From positions 42,056 to 106,055 of the forward strand of contig NZ_JPKG01000072.1 in NCBI RefSeq assembly GCF_000735605.1: a DNA stretch of 64,000 bases. Direction: 5' to 3'. Positions 17,172 to 26,183 of the stretch are shown here, piece by piece (within the stretch, counting starts at the first letter, position 1; each line of letters begins with the position of its first letter). Position numbers and translations under genes: made by a program. The notes under the pieces were generated by a model. That model did not search any database. It saw nothing but the letters and a program-made list of their open reading frames with translations, and was not told where the DNA came from. This DNA is from Allobosea sp. LC85. Its GTDB lineage: Bacteria > Pseudomonadota > Alphaproteobacteria > Rhizobiales > Beijerinckiaceae.

Positions 17172-18623
17172 ATGCCCACCGGTAACATTCTCATCGCCGA
17201 CGACGATGCCGCGATCCGCACGGTGCTCAACCAGGCCCTCGCGCGGGCCGGGTACGAGGTCAGGACGACAGGACAGGCGGCGACACTCTGGACCTGGGCA
17301 GCACAAGGGCTGGGCGATCTCATCATCACCGACGTGGTGATGCCCGACGGGAACGCCTTCGATCTTTTGCCGCGGATCAAGCGGGTGCGGCCAGACCTGC
17401 CGATCATCGTGATGAGCGCGCAGAACACCTTCATGACCGCGATCAAGGCGTCGGAGCGCGGAGCTTATGAATATCTGCCAAAACCCTTCGATCTGAAGGA
17501 ACTCGTCGCGATCGTCGGGCGAGCGCTCTCGCGGCCGCGCGGCGATGGCGGGCGTGCCAATGCCGTGGCCGAGGCTGATGACATTCCGCTGATCGGCCGC
17601 TCGCCGGCAATGCAGGACGTCTATCGGGCGCTCGCAAGGCTGATGCCGATCGACCTCACCGTGATGATCAACGGCGAGTCCGGTACAGGCAAGGAGTTGG
17701 TTGCCCGCGCGCTCCACGATTACGGCAAGCGCCGCAACGGTCCCTTCGTCGCCATCAACATGGCTGCGATTCCGAAGGATTTGATCGAATCCGAGCTGTT
17801 TGGCCATGAGAAGGGTGCCTTCACCGGCGCCCTCACGCGCTCGTCCGGCCGCTTCGAGCAAGCCGAGGGCGGCACGCTCTTCCTCGACGAAATCGGCGAC
17901 ATGCCGATGGAGGCCCAGACGCGGCTCCTGCGCGTGCTGCAGCAGGGCGAATACACGACGGTTGGCGGACGCACGCCGATCAAGACCAATGTCCGCATCG
18001 TGGCGGCGACCAACAAGGATCTGCGCATCTCGATCGCGCAGGGCCTGTTCCGCGAGGATCTGTTTTTCCGGCTCAACGTCGTACCGATCAGATTGCCTCC
18101 GCTGCGCGAGCGGGTCGAAGACATTCCGGATCTCGCCCGGCACTTCTTCTCGCTGGTCGAGAAGGAAGGGCTGCCGCGCAAGCAAATCGATTCGGAGGCG
18201 ATGGACGTGATGCGGCGCTATCGCTGGCCGGGCAACGTTCGCGAACTGGAAAACCTCGTCCGGCGCCTTGCCGCGCTCTATCCACAGGAGACGATCACCG
18301 CACCGATCGTCGAAACAGAACTGCAGCCGGCCTCCGCGACGTCGGGCTTCGCCCACAATTCGGGGCCGGAGCGGGCGGAGACCTTGTCCGGTTCAGTCGA
18401 GCGTCATCTCGGTCAGTATTTCGGCGGCTTTGGGGATAATATCCCGCCGCCCGGCCTCTATCATCGTATTTTGCGCGAGGTCGAACCGCCATTGATAGCC
18501 GCCGCGCTCGCGGCAACCCGGGGCAACCAGATTCGCGCGGCCGAGTTGCTCGGGCTCAATCGCAACACCCTGCGCAAGAAGATTCGTGAACTCGACATGC
18601 AGGTGGTCCGCTCGCCACGCTGA
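17172..18623 (+). CDS. ntrC: Nitrogen-regulation response regulator NtrC
   Basis: This 483-residue sigma-54 activator has a receiver domain (1-125, phospho-Asp54 in IITDVVMPDG), an AAA+ domain (about 150-375) with Walker A GESGTGKE, the sigma-54 contact loop GAFTGA, and Walker B GTLFLDEIGD, and a Fis-type helix-turn-helix (about 450-480, AAELLGLNRNTLRKKI). It activates nitrogen-scavenging genes when phosphorylated by NtrB. All key residues are present. Confidence 0.97.
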   Translation: MPTGNILIADDDAAIRTVLNQALARAGYEVRTTGQAATLWTWAAQGLGDLIITDVVMPDGNAFDLLPRIKRVRPDLPIIVMSAQNTFMTAIKASERGAYEYLPKPFDLKELVAIVGRALSRPRGDGGRANAVAEADDIPLIGRSPAMQDVYRALARLMPIDLTVMINGESGTGKELVARALHDYGKRRNGPFVAINMAAIPKDLIESELFGHEKGAFTGALTRSSGRFEQAEGGTLFLDEIGDMPMEAQTRLLRVLQQGEYTTVGGRTPIKTNVRIVAATNKDLRISIAQGLFREDLFFRLNVVPIRLPPLRERVEDIPDLARHFFSLVEKEGLPRKQIDSEAMDVMRRYRWPGNVRELENLVRRLAALYPQETITAPIVETELQPASATSGFAHNSGPERAETLSGSVERHLGQYFGGFGDNIPPPGLYHRILREVEPPLIAAALAATRGNQIRAAELLGLNRNTLRKKIRELDMQVVRSPR

Positions 18624-18639
18624 GCATTTGTAAGGCCGG

Positions 18640-18687
18640 GCAACGGTTTCCTGCCTTTCATATGTCATATTTTGACAACACCGTTGC
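18640..18687. promoter_or_regulatory. Inverted repeat between ntrC and ntrY
   Basis: GCAACGGT (18640-18647) and ACCGTTGC (18680-18687) are exact inverted arms around a 32-base AT-rich loop that contains TTGACA. This 130-base gap probably carries a promoter for ntrYX. The repeat could be an operator or a weak terminator for ntrBC; I cannot decide. Confidence 0.3.
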
Positions 18688-18753
18688 GGCGGCGCATCAG
18701 TGCGCCGAGCCGGGTGCCCTTGCGTCCAGCTTCCGCGGAGTTGTTGAGACAGA

Positions 18754-21036
18754 GTGACCGCCTCCATCAGCGATATCAGGATCACGCCACGTGGCGAGGA
18801 TACGCCGCGACGCGTCTCGGGCTGGCTCGGGGCCCTCGTCGTCGTATTCGCGCTCGTCTCCGCACTGGTGACTTTTCTTGTCCTGTCCGGCGCGACTCCC
18901 ATCGTGCCGGTGCACGAGGTCGTCATCGGCGTCTTCGTGCTCAACGGTTTCCTGATCCTGCTGCTGCTGATCATCGTCGCGTTCGAGACGGCGGTGCTGA
19001 TCCGCGCGAGACGCGCCGGCGCCGCAGCTGCCGGTCTGCATGTCCGCATCGTCGGCCTGTTCAGCATCATCGCCGCCTTGCCCGCAGTTCTCGTGGCGGT
19101 GATCGCGACCGTCACCATCGAGCGCGGCCTCGAGCCCTGGTTCTCGGATCGGATGCGCGATGCCATCTTCAAATCGGTCGAGGTCGCGGACGCCTATGCG
19201 GCAGGCCAGTGCCAGTCGCTCGGCCGCGAAATCCGTGTGCTGGCCGACGATCTGGCCCGGGCAAAACCGGCCTTCGACGCCGACCGCAAATGGTTCGAGA
19301 ACTTCCTCACAGCCCGCGCAACGGCGCTCGGCGTCCCGGTCGCCACGATCATGCGCCCGCCAGATACTGTCCTCGTCAGGGCCAATATCGATGTCCTGCG
19401 CGATGCGCCGAAGCCTGATGGGGCCGCATTCGAGGATGCGCAATCCTCGCCCGAGCCGATCTGCGTGCTGCCCGCGACGGGGCGCATCTTCGGCGCACTC
19501 GTCAAGCTGCCGACCTATGACAACGCCTTCCTCTATGTCGCTCGCGAGGTGAACCCGCTCGCCGTAGAGTTTCCGGCCGTCGCCCGTGGTGCCGCCGTCG
19601 AGTATCTCTCGATCGACGCACGCCGGAAAGGCGTGCAGATCGCCTTTGCCTCCATGTATGCCCTGATCGCCGTCATCCTGCTGCTCTCGGCGATCTGGAT
19701 CGGACTCAGCTTCGCCAATGGGCTGGTGGCGCCGATCCGGCGCATGATCCATGCGACCGACCAGGTCTCAAGCGGCAACTTCTATGTCCAGGTCCCGATA
19801 CGACGATCGGAGGGCGATCTCGCCCATCTCGGCGAAACCTTCAACAAGATGACGGCGGAGCTGCGCCGGCAGCGCGATGGGCTGGTCACGGCGAGCGAAG
19901 TCATCGACCGACGGCGGCGTTTCACCGAAACGGTCCTGTCGGGTGTGTCGTCTGGCGTGCTTGGCCTCGACGCCGACGGTCACATCACCATCATGAACCG
20001 CTCGGCGGAGATCCTGCTTGGCGCCGGCGGGCGTCTGCTGGGCGAGCCGATCGGTCAAGTCGCCCCCGAAATCGCAGGTTTCGTTGCCGAAGCGTTGCAT
20101 AACCGGCAGAGGCAAAGCTCCGGCCAGATTGCGATCACGCGCGCCGGCCGCGATCGGATGGTCAATGTCCGCGCCGTGCGCGAAGGCGAGGGGGCTGGCG
20201 CAGGCCTTGTCGTGACGCTTGACGACATCACCGATCTGGTCTCGGCGCAGCGCACCGCGGCATGGGCCGACGTCGCACGGCGCATTGCGCATGAAATCAA
20301 GAATCCGCTGACGCCGATCCAGCTTTCTGCCGAGCGGATCCGGCGCAAATTCGGGCGCGTGATCGTCGACGACAAGGAGATCTTCGAGCAGTGCACGGCG
20401 ACGATCGTGCGCCAGGTCGAGGATATCCGGCGTATGGTCGACGAGTTCTCGTCCTTTGCGCGCATGCCGAAGCCCTCGCTGGAGCGCGAGGACATCGTCG
20501 AGACGGTGCGTCAGATCGTCTTCCTGATGCGTGTCGGCAATCCGGAGCTGACCCTGTCGGAGGACCTGCCTGCGGAACCGGTCCTGGCGCAGTTCGACCG
20601 CCGATTGATGTCGCAGGCCCTGACAAATGTCATCAAGAACGCCACCGAAGCGATCGAAGCCTTGCCGATGGAGCAGCGCGGCCCCGGCCGGATCGATGTC
20701 GCCTTCCAGCGCCGCGAGGATGGCTTGATCATCATCGACGTCGTCGATAACGGCAAAGGCCTGCCGATCGATCAGCGCCAGAAGCTGCTCGAACCCTATA
20801 TGACGACACGCGAGGGCGGCACCGGGCTCGGCCTCGCGATCGTCGGCAAGATCCTCGAGGACCATGGCGGGGGCATCGAACTGCTCGACCGGCCTGATGT
20901 CCATGAAGGCGGACGCGGTGCGCGCGTCAGGCTCTGGTTCCCCGAGACCGGGCCGGAAGAGCAACCCGATGATGCCGAAGCCGGTGGCAAGCCCGCCGAA
21001 ATCGCCATGAACAAGCAGAACGGAACTCAGGAATGA
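18754..21036 (+). CDS. ntrY: Membrane sensor kinase NtrY
   Basis: This 760-residue membrane histidine kinase pairs with NtrX. Three hydrophobic segments (about 23-46, 53-80 and 92-118) precede an extracytoplasmic domain (about 120-285). A fourth segment (about 290-320) leads into HAMP, PAS (about 380-480) and the kinase core with phospho-acceptor His in AHEIKNPLTPIQLS, then NVIKNATEAI, DNGKGLP and GTGLGLAI. NtrYX is linked to nitrogen and redox or oxygen sensing in alphaproteobacteria. The start is the GTG at 18754. The stop overlaps the ntrX ATG (ATGA), so the pair is coupled. Confidence 0.95.
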   Translation: MTASISDIRITPRGEDTPRRVSGWLGALVVVFALVSALVTFLVLSGATPIVPVHEVVIGVFVLNGFLILLLLIIVAFETAVLIRARRAGAAAAGLHVRIVGLFSIIAALPAVLVAVIATVTIERGLEPWFSDRMRDAIFKSVEVADAYAAGQCQSLGREIRVLADDLARAKPAFDADRKWFENFLTARATALGVPVATIMRPPDTVLVRANIDVLRDAPKPDGAAFEDAQSSPEPICVLPATGRIFGALVKLPTYDNAFLYVAREVNPLAVEFPAVARGAAVEYLSIDARRKGVQIAFASMYALIAVILLLSAIWIGLSFANGLVAPIRRMIHATDQVSSGNFYVQVPIRRSEGDLAHLGETFNKMTAELRRQRDGLVTASEVIDRRRRFTETVLSGVSSGVLGLDADGHITIMNRSAEILLGAGGRLLGEPIGQVAPEIAGFVAEALHNRQRQSSGQIAITRAGRDRMVNVRAVREGEGAGAGLVVTLDDITDLVSAQRTAAWADVARRIAHEIKNPLTPIQLSAERIRRKFGRVIVDDKEIFEQCTATIVRQVEDIRRMVDEFSSFARMPKPSLEREDIVETVRQIVFLMRVGNPELTLSEDLPAEPVLAQFDRRLMSQALTNVIKNATEAIEALPMEQRGPGRIDVAFQRREDGLIIIDVVDNGKGLPIDQRQKLLEPYMTTREGGTGLGLAIVGKILEDHGGGIELLDRPDVHEGGRGARVRLWFPETGPEEQPDDAEAGGKPAEIAMNKQNGTQE

Positions 21037-22400
21037 GCGCTGACATTCTGGTCGTAGACGACGAAGTCGACATCCGGGAACTGGTTTCCGGCCTGCTCGA
21101 GGACGAGGGCTACCGCACGCGCAAGGCTGGATCAGCAGACGAGGCTCTGGCGGCCATCGCCGCCCGCCGGCCGAACCTGGTCTTTCTCGATATCTGGCTG
21201 CAGGGCAGCCGGCTCGACGGCTTGCAGGTGCTCGACCTGATCAAGGAAAGCCACCCGGACCTTGCGGTGGTGATGATCTCCGGTCACGGCAACATCGAGA
21301 CGGCCGTCTCCGCCATCAAGAGCGGCGCCTATGACTTCATCGAGAAGCCGTTCAAGGCCGACCGGTTGATCCTGGTCGCCGAACGTGCGCTCGAAGCGTC
21401 GCGGCTGCGACGCGAGGTGCGCGAACTGAAGACACGCTCGGTGCAGGCGAGCCGGATCGTCGGCAAGTCGACCGTTGTCAATCAGTTGCGGCAGACCATC
21501 GATCGCGTTGGGCCAACCAATGCGCGCGTGCTGATCACCGGCGAGCCGGGATGCGGAAAGGAACTGGCCGCCCGGACCCTGCATGAGGCCTCCAGCCGGT
21601 CGTCCGGTCCGTTCATCGTCATCAATGCAGCGACGATCACGCCGGAAACGATGGAGGAGGAGCTTTTTGGCGTCGAGGGCGGAGAGGGACGTTCCCGCCG
21701 GGTCGGTGCACTCGAAGAGGCGCATGGCGGTTCGCTCTATATCGACGAAATCGGCGACATGCCGCGAGAGACGCAGAACCGCATCCTGCGTGTTCTCGTC
21801 GATCAGAATTTCCAGCGCGTCGGCGGCGCGACGCGCGTCCATGTCGACGTCCGCATCATTTCTTCGACCAGCCGCGATCTCGCCCAGTTGATTGCCGACG
21901 GGCGTTTCCGCGAGGACCTCTATCACCGGCTGAGCGTGGTGCCGGTACGCGTGCCGGCACTCTCCGAGCGTCGCGAGGACGTGCCTGAGCTGATCGAGTT
22001 CTTCATGGACCAGATTTCGGTCGCAACCGGCTTGCCGAAGCGCAGAATCGGCGGTGACGCCATGGCGGTCCTGCAGTCGCATGAATGGCCTGGCAATGTC
22101 CGCGAGCTGCGCAACAATGTCGAACGGCTGATGATCCTGACCAAGGGGGATCCGAGCGCCGATATCACCATCGAGATGCTGCCCGCCGAGGTGGGCGCCA
22201 TGGTGCCGACGACGCCGTCGGGGTCGGGCGGTGAGCGCTTGATGAGCCTGCCGCTGCGTGATGCGCGCGAGATTTTCGAGCGCGAGTATCTGATCGCCCA
22301 GATTGCTCGCTTCTCCGGGAATATCTCACGCACGGCCGAATTCATCGGCATGGAGCGATCGGCCTTGCACCGCAAGCTGAAGTCGCTCGGGGTCGGCTGA
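21033..22400 (+). CDS. ntrX: Response regulator NtrX
   Basis: This 455-residue NtrC-family regulator has a receiver domain (1-120, phospho-acceptor in VFLDIWLQG), an AAA+ domain (Walker A GEPGCGKE, Walker B GSLYIDEIGD) and a Fis-type helix-turn-helix at the C-terminus (TAEFIGMERSALHRKL). The GAFTGA sigma-54 contact loop found in NtrC is missing: the corresponding stretch reads EGGEGRSRRVGALEEAHGG. That loss is known for alphaproteobacterial NtrX and implies regulation without sigma-54 remodelling. Confidence 0.95.
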   Translation: MSADILVVDDEVDIRELVSGLLEDEGYRTRKAGSADEALAAIAARRPNLVFLDIWLQGSRLDGLQVLDLIKESHPDLAVVMISGHGNIETAVSAIKSGAYDFIEKPFKADRLILVAERALEASRLRREVRELKTRSVQASRIVGKSTVVNQLRQTIDRVGPTNARVLITGEPGCGKELAARTLHEASSRSSGPFIVINAATITPETMEEELFGVEGGEGRSRRVGALEEAHGGSLYIDEIGDMPRETQNRILRVLVDQNFQRVGGATRVHVDVRIISSTSRDLAQLIADGRFREDLYHRLSVVPVRVPALSERREDVPELIEFFMDQISVATGLPKRRIGGDAMAVLQSHEWPGNVRELRNNVERLMILTKGDPSADITIEMLPAEVGAMVPTTPSGSGGERLMSLPLRDAREIFEREYLIAQIARFSGNISRTAEFIGMERSALHRKLKSLGVG

Positions 22401-22407
22401 CGGAGAG

Positions 22408-22434
22408 GCAGGCGCGATCTGCATGTGCGCCTGC
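22408..22434 (+). terminator. Hairpin after ntrX
   Basis: GCAGGCGC (22408-22415) and GCGCCTGC (22427-22434) form an 8-bp stem with an 11-base loop, starting 8 bases after the ntrX stop. No T-tract follows, so it may be a weak or Rho-assisted terminator before hfq. Confidence 0.4.
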
Positions 22435-22476
22435 GTCGAACGCAGGACTTTCTGCCACGCGCGCCCCTTGAGCCAC

Positions 22477-22527
22477 TTGCATTGCAGCATGGGCCCGCGG
22501 TCTAATGACCTATCGGTGTTTCGAAAT
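22477..22527. promoter_or_regulatory. Two-part motif shared with the dus upstream region (copy 2)
   Basis: TTGCATTGCAGCAT (22477-22490) and TGTTTCGAAAT (22517-22527) repeat exactly the two elements found upstream of dus, here 26 bases apart. They lie in the 212-base gap that must hold the hfq promoter. A common regulator is inferred. Confidence 0.45.
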
Positions 22528-22612
22528 GCCCCGGCGCTCGGCCGGACGCTGAACGGAACGAATTGGATCGCCAACGCAACCCGAAGCGCGATCCCAACAA
22601 CAGGGGCTGAAC

Positions 22613-22861
22613 ATGGCCGCAGAGCGGGCTCAAAACCTTCAGGACACCTTCCTCAACCACGTCCGCAAGCAGAAAATTCCGCTGACGATTTTCCTCGTCA
22701 ACGGCGTGAAGCTGCAGGGCGTCGTCACCTGGTTCGACAATTTCTGCGTGCTGCTCCGTCGCGACGGACATTCGCAGCTCGTCTACAAGCATGCCATCTC
22801 GACGATTATGCCCGGCCATCCGGTCCAGCTCTTCGAACCCGAGGAAACGGAGAAGGCCTGA
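22613..22861 (+). CDS. hfq: RNA chaperone Hfq
   Basis: This 82-residue Sm-like protein forms hexamers that bind small RNAs and mRNAs. Sm1 covers about residues 12-50 (NLQDTFLNHVRKQKIPLTIFLVNGVKLQG) and Sm2 contains YKHAISTI near residues 59-66. The C-terminal tail is short, as in other alphaproteobacteria. hflX follows after 4 bases, as in many proteobacteria. Confidence 0.97.
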   Translation: MAAERAQNLQDTFLNHVRKQKIPLTIFLVNGVKLQGVVTWFDNFCVLLRRDGHSQLVYKHAISTIMPGHPVQLFEPEETEKA

Positions 22862-22865
22862 GACC

Positions 22866-24251
22866 GTGGCAGGACGCTCGGGCACGGACGATGTACCGGC
22901 CGGGGTGAAGCCGCTCGACGAGATCGAGCGCGACATCGCGGCCAACACCCGTGCCTTCGTCATCGGCCCTTACCTCCAGCGCCGCGGCGCGGCGGCGGAT
23001 GCGAATCAACGCTCCTTCGCCGCGCGCCTCGACGAGGCGGTGGGGCTGGCAGCGGCGATCGATCTTTCCGTGGTGGAACCGATCTCTGCGCTGCTGACGG
23101 CGCTGAGACCGGCGACCTATCTCGGCAAGGGCAAGGTCGAAGAGATCGCCGAGCGCATCACCAATGAGGAGATCGGCCTCGTCGTGATGGATTGTGCACT
23201 GTCGCCGGTGCAGCAGCGCAACCTTGAAAAGGCCTGGGGCTGCAAGGTCATCGACCGAACCGGCCTGATCCTTGAGATCTTCGGTCGGCGAGCCCGCACC
23301 AAGGAAGGTGCGCTGCAGGTCGAGCTTGCCCATCTCAACTACCAGAAGAGCCGTCTGGTACGGTCCTGGACCCACCTGGAACGCCAGCGCGGCGGCTTCG
23401 GCTTTCTTGGAGGCCCCGGCGAGACGCAAATCGAGGCCGACCGGCGCGTCATCCAGGAGCGAATGACCAAGATCGAGCGCGATCTCGATACGGTGAAGCG
23501 CACTCGCTCGCTGCATCGCGCTAGCCGGAAACGGGTGCCTTATCCGGTTGTTGCGCTGGTTGGTTACACCAATGCTGGAAAGTCGACGCTGTTCAATCGA
23601 TTGACCTCGGCCGACGTCCTGGCCCAGGACATGCTGTTTGCGACGCTCGACCCGACGGCGCGCGCGATCAAGCTGCCGCATGGCGCCCGCATCATGCTCT
23701 CTGACACCGTCGGTTTCATTTCGGATCTGCCGACCCAGCTCATCGCGGCCTTCCGCGCCACACTCGAGGATGCGATCGAGGCCGATGTGCTGCTGCATGT
23801 GCGTGACCTCGCTCATGACGACACGCAGGCGCAGGCTGCCGATGTGCAGGCCATCCTGAGGGATCTGGGCATCGATCCGGATGACGGACAGCGCGTCGTC
23901 GAGGTCTGGAACAAGGCTGACCTGCTTATCGGAGCTGAGCACGACCGGCAGCTTGCGCTGGCAGAACTCAGGCCGGCTGCGTCGCGCCCAGTCCTGGTGT
24001 CAGCCCTGACCGGCGAAGGGGTCGATCGTCTCACCGACGCGATCGAGACCCGCATCGCGCGCAGCCGGCCGGTCTACCGGCTCACGCTCGAACCCGGCGA
24101 CGGCAAGTCGCTTGCCTGGCTGCATACCAATGGCGAGGTCCTCAGCCGCGAAGATGCGGAGGACGGCGCTCTCGCCTTGACCGTGCGGCTTCCGCCGGAG
24201 CGGGAAGGCGCGTTTGGGGCGCGCTTTCCCCGGGCCGAGCGCCAAGGTTAA
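22866..24251 (+). CDS. hflX: Ribosome-associated GTPase HflX
   Basis: This 461-residue GTPase can split stalled or stressed ribosomes. The N-terminal HflX domain includes ATYLGKGKVEEIAERI and the conserved HLNYQKSRLVRSWTHLERQ followed by a glycine-rich loop (GGFGFLGGPGE). The G domain has G1 GYTNAGKSTLFN, G3 DTVGF and G4 NKAD. The start is the GTG at 22866, 4 bases after the hfq stop. The TAA stop is the first part of a strong hairpin. Confidence 0.95.
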   Translation: MAGRSGTDDVPAGVKPLDEIERDIAANTRAFVIGPYLQRRGAAADANQRSFAARLDEAVGLAAAIDLSVVEPISALLTALRPATYLGKGKVEEIAERITNEEIGLVVMDCALSPVQQRNLEKAWGCKVIDRTGLILEIFGRRARTKEGALQVELAHLNYQKSRLVRSWTHLERQRGGFGFLGGPGETQIEADRRVIQERMTKIERDLDTVKRTRSLHRASRKRVPYPVVALVGYTNAGKSTLFNRLTSADVLAQDMLFATLDPTARAIKLPHGARIMLSDTVGFISDLPTQLIAAFRATLEDAIEADVLLHVRDLAHDDTQAQAADVQAILRDLGIDPDDGQRVVEVWNKADLLIGAEHDRQLALAELRPAASRPVLVSALTGEGVDRLTDAIETRIARSRPVYRLTLEPGDGKSLAWLHTNGEVLSREDAEDGALALTVRLPPEREGAFGARFPRAERQG

Positions 24252-24279
24252 TCGGACCGGATATCGTATCCGGTCCGAT
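24251..24279 (+). terminator. Perfect hairpin at the hflX stop
   Basis: A 13-bp perfect stem (ATCGGACCGGATA at 24251-24263, TATCCGGTCCGAT at 24267-24279) with a TCG loop begins at the last base of the hflX stop. A short ACTTTCT stretch follows rather than a clean T-run. It probably terminates the hfq-hflX transcript or protects its 3' end. Confidence 0.6.
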
Positions 24280-24295
24280 GATCTGACTTTCTGTA

Positions 24296-24350
24296 TTTGC
24301 ATCGGCTTTGCCCCGAAAACCGCAATCCACTTTTCGGGCCGCTCCTTTAG
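24296..24350. repeat. Dispersed intergenic repeat, copy 1
   Basis: The stretch TTGCATCGGCTT through to CTTTAG, with the core CCGAAAACCGC-AATCC-ACTTTTCGGGCCG, matches the reverse complement of 53585-53633 at most positions. Both copies lie just past the stop of a plus-strand gene. The pattern (..ACCG..TCCACTT..CG....CTTTAG) belongs to a class of short intergenic elements common in Rhizobiales. Confidence 0.7.
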
Positions 24351-24359
24351 AGCCGGATC

Positions 24360-26060
24360 TCAGACGAAGTCGAACCGGTCGACATCGACCAGCCCCTTGT
24401 CGGTGATCTTGAGGTGCGGGATCACCGGCAGTGTCAGGAAGGCGACCTGCAGGAATGGCTCGGCCAGCACGACGCCGAGTGCCTTCGCTTCCGCTCGCAA
24501 GCCCTCCAGCCCGTGCCGCACGACCTCGAAAGGCTGGTCGCTCATCAGCCCCGCGACCGGCAGCGCCAACTCCGCCTTGACCGCGCCGCCATCCGCGACG
24601 GCGAACCCGCCCCCGATCTCGATCAGCCGGTTGGCGGCCGCCGCCATCGAGGCTTCGTCGACGCCGACAACGCAGAGATTATGGCTGTCATGGCCGACCG
24701 AGGAGGCGATGGCGCCGTGTTTCATGCCAAAGCCGTGGACGAAGCCGGTTGCGATGCCGTTCGTCTTGCCGTGCCGTTCGATCACCGTGACCTTGACGGC
24801 GTCCTGAGCGAGGTCGGGCAGGGCTTCGCCATCCCTGGCGGGCAGGGACATCGCCAGCCGCTCGGTGATGATACGGCCTGGCACGACACCGATGATGGGG
24901 GTGCCGCCGGAACGGGCCGCAACCTTGAAATCTCCCGGCTCCAGCGTGCGGCACCGGACGCTGCCGAGGCCGACCGGAGCAACGGGCTTGCGATCCGCGA
25001 AGAGCGTACCGTCGACAAGCCGGCCTCCCGCGAAGACGGACTTCGCCCGGCAGGTCGCGAGATCATCCACGAGCACGATGTCGGCCCGCTTGCCGGGGCC
25101 GATGAAGCCGCGATCGAACAGACCGAAATTCCGCGCAGCCGAGAGCGTCGCAACGCGATAGGTCGCGAGCACATCCGCTCCGGCGGTAATCGCGGTGCGG
25201 ATCATGTAATCGAGATGGCCTTCCTCGGCGATGTCGAGTGGATTGCGATCGTCAGTGCAGAAGGTGAGGAAGGGGGAGGCATCGCGCGTGATCAGCGGGA
25301 TCAGCGCATGCAGGTCCTTCGACACCGAGCCCTCGCGGATCAGGATCGCCATGCCCTTGGCAAGCTTCTCGCGCGCCTCCTCGGCTGTGGTCGTTTCATG
25401 GTCGGTGCGGATTCCGGCCGAGAGGTAGCCGTTCAGGTCCATTCCGCGGACCAGCGGGGCGTGGCCATCGATATGCCGGTGCGAGAAAGCCTCGAGCTTG
25501 GCGAGGCAAGCGGGATCGCGGTGGAGTACGCCCGGGAAGTTCATGAACTCCGCAAGCCCGATCACCTTGGGATGGTCCATCAGCGGCGTCAGGTCACCCG
25601 CTTCCAGCCGAGCCCCTGCCGTTTCCAGATGGGTCGCCGGCACGCAGCTCGAGAGCTGCACGCGCAGGTCCATGCGCATCGCCTCGGCGCAGCGCAGGAA
25701 ATAGCTGATGCCCTCGACGCCAAGGACATTGGCGATCTCGTGGGGGTCGCAGATCGCGGTCGTGACCCCGTGCGGCAGCACGCAGCGCTCGAACTCGAAC
25801 GGCGTCACCAGTGACGATTCGACATGGAGATGCGTGTCGATGAAGCCGGGAACGGCGATCAGTCCCCCGGCATCGAAACTCTCGATGCCCTCATAGCGAC
25901 CATAGGTGCCGACGATTGTTTCGCCGCAGAGCGCGATATCGGTCTCGACCAGGGCGCCGGTGACGAGGTCGAACAGCCTGGCGCCCCGAATGACGAGATC
26001 CGCGGGCTCGTCGCCACGGCCCTGTGCGATACGGCGGGAAAGGGTTGCGGCGTCGGTCAT
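24360..26060 (-). CDS. ade: Adenine deaminase
   Basis: This 566-residue amidohydrolase-superfamily enzyme converts adenine to hypoxanthine and ammonia. Metal ligands are in GFIDTHLHVESS (about residues 73-84). Further signatures include CDPHEIANVLG, FCTDDRNP and the C-terminal TGFVHGFGMKHGAIASSVGHDSHN. The ATG at 26060 is chosen; an upstream GTG at 26099 would add 13 residues unlike the family. The gene stands alone on the minus strand. Confidence 0.93.
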   Translation of the reverse strand: MTDAATLSRRIAQGRGDEPADLVIRGARLFDLVTGALVETDIALCGETIVGTYGRYEGIESFDAGGLIAVPGFIDTHLHVESSLVTPFEFERCVLPHGVTTAICDPHEIANVLGVEGISYFLRCAEAMRMDLRVQLSSCVPATHLETAGARLEAGDLTPLMDHPKVIGLAEFMNFPGVLHRDPACLAKLEAFSHRHIDGHAPLVRGMDLNGYLSAGIRTDHETTTAEEAREKLAKGMAILIREGSVSKDLHALIPLITRDASPFLTFCTDDRNPLDIAEEGHLDYMIRTAITAGADVLATYRVATLSAARNFGLFDRGFIGPGKRADIVLVDDLATCRAKSVFAGGRLVDGTLFADRKPVAPVGLGSVRCRTLEPGDFKVAARSGGTPIIGVVPGRIITERLAMSLPARDGEALPDLAQDAVKVTVIERHGKTNGIATGFVHGFGMKHGAIASSVGHDSHNLCVVGVDEASMAAAANRLIEIGGGFAVADGGAVKAELALPVAGLMSDQPFEVVRHGLEGLRAEAKALGVVLAEPFLQVAFLTLPVIPHLKITDKGLVDVDRFDFV

Positions 26061-26183
26061 GGCGAGGGTTCCATTTGGTCCAGGCGTGGCAGCGTGCACG
26101 TCGCTCGATGCAAAGTCGACTTGGACGGCGCACGTTGCCGGCCTAGATAGGCTGTCTCGCCCGTCAGCCTAAGGGGTTCCGCC

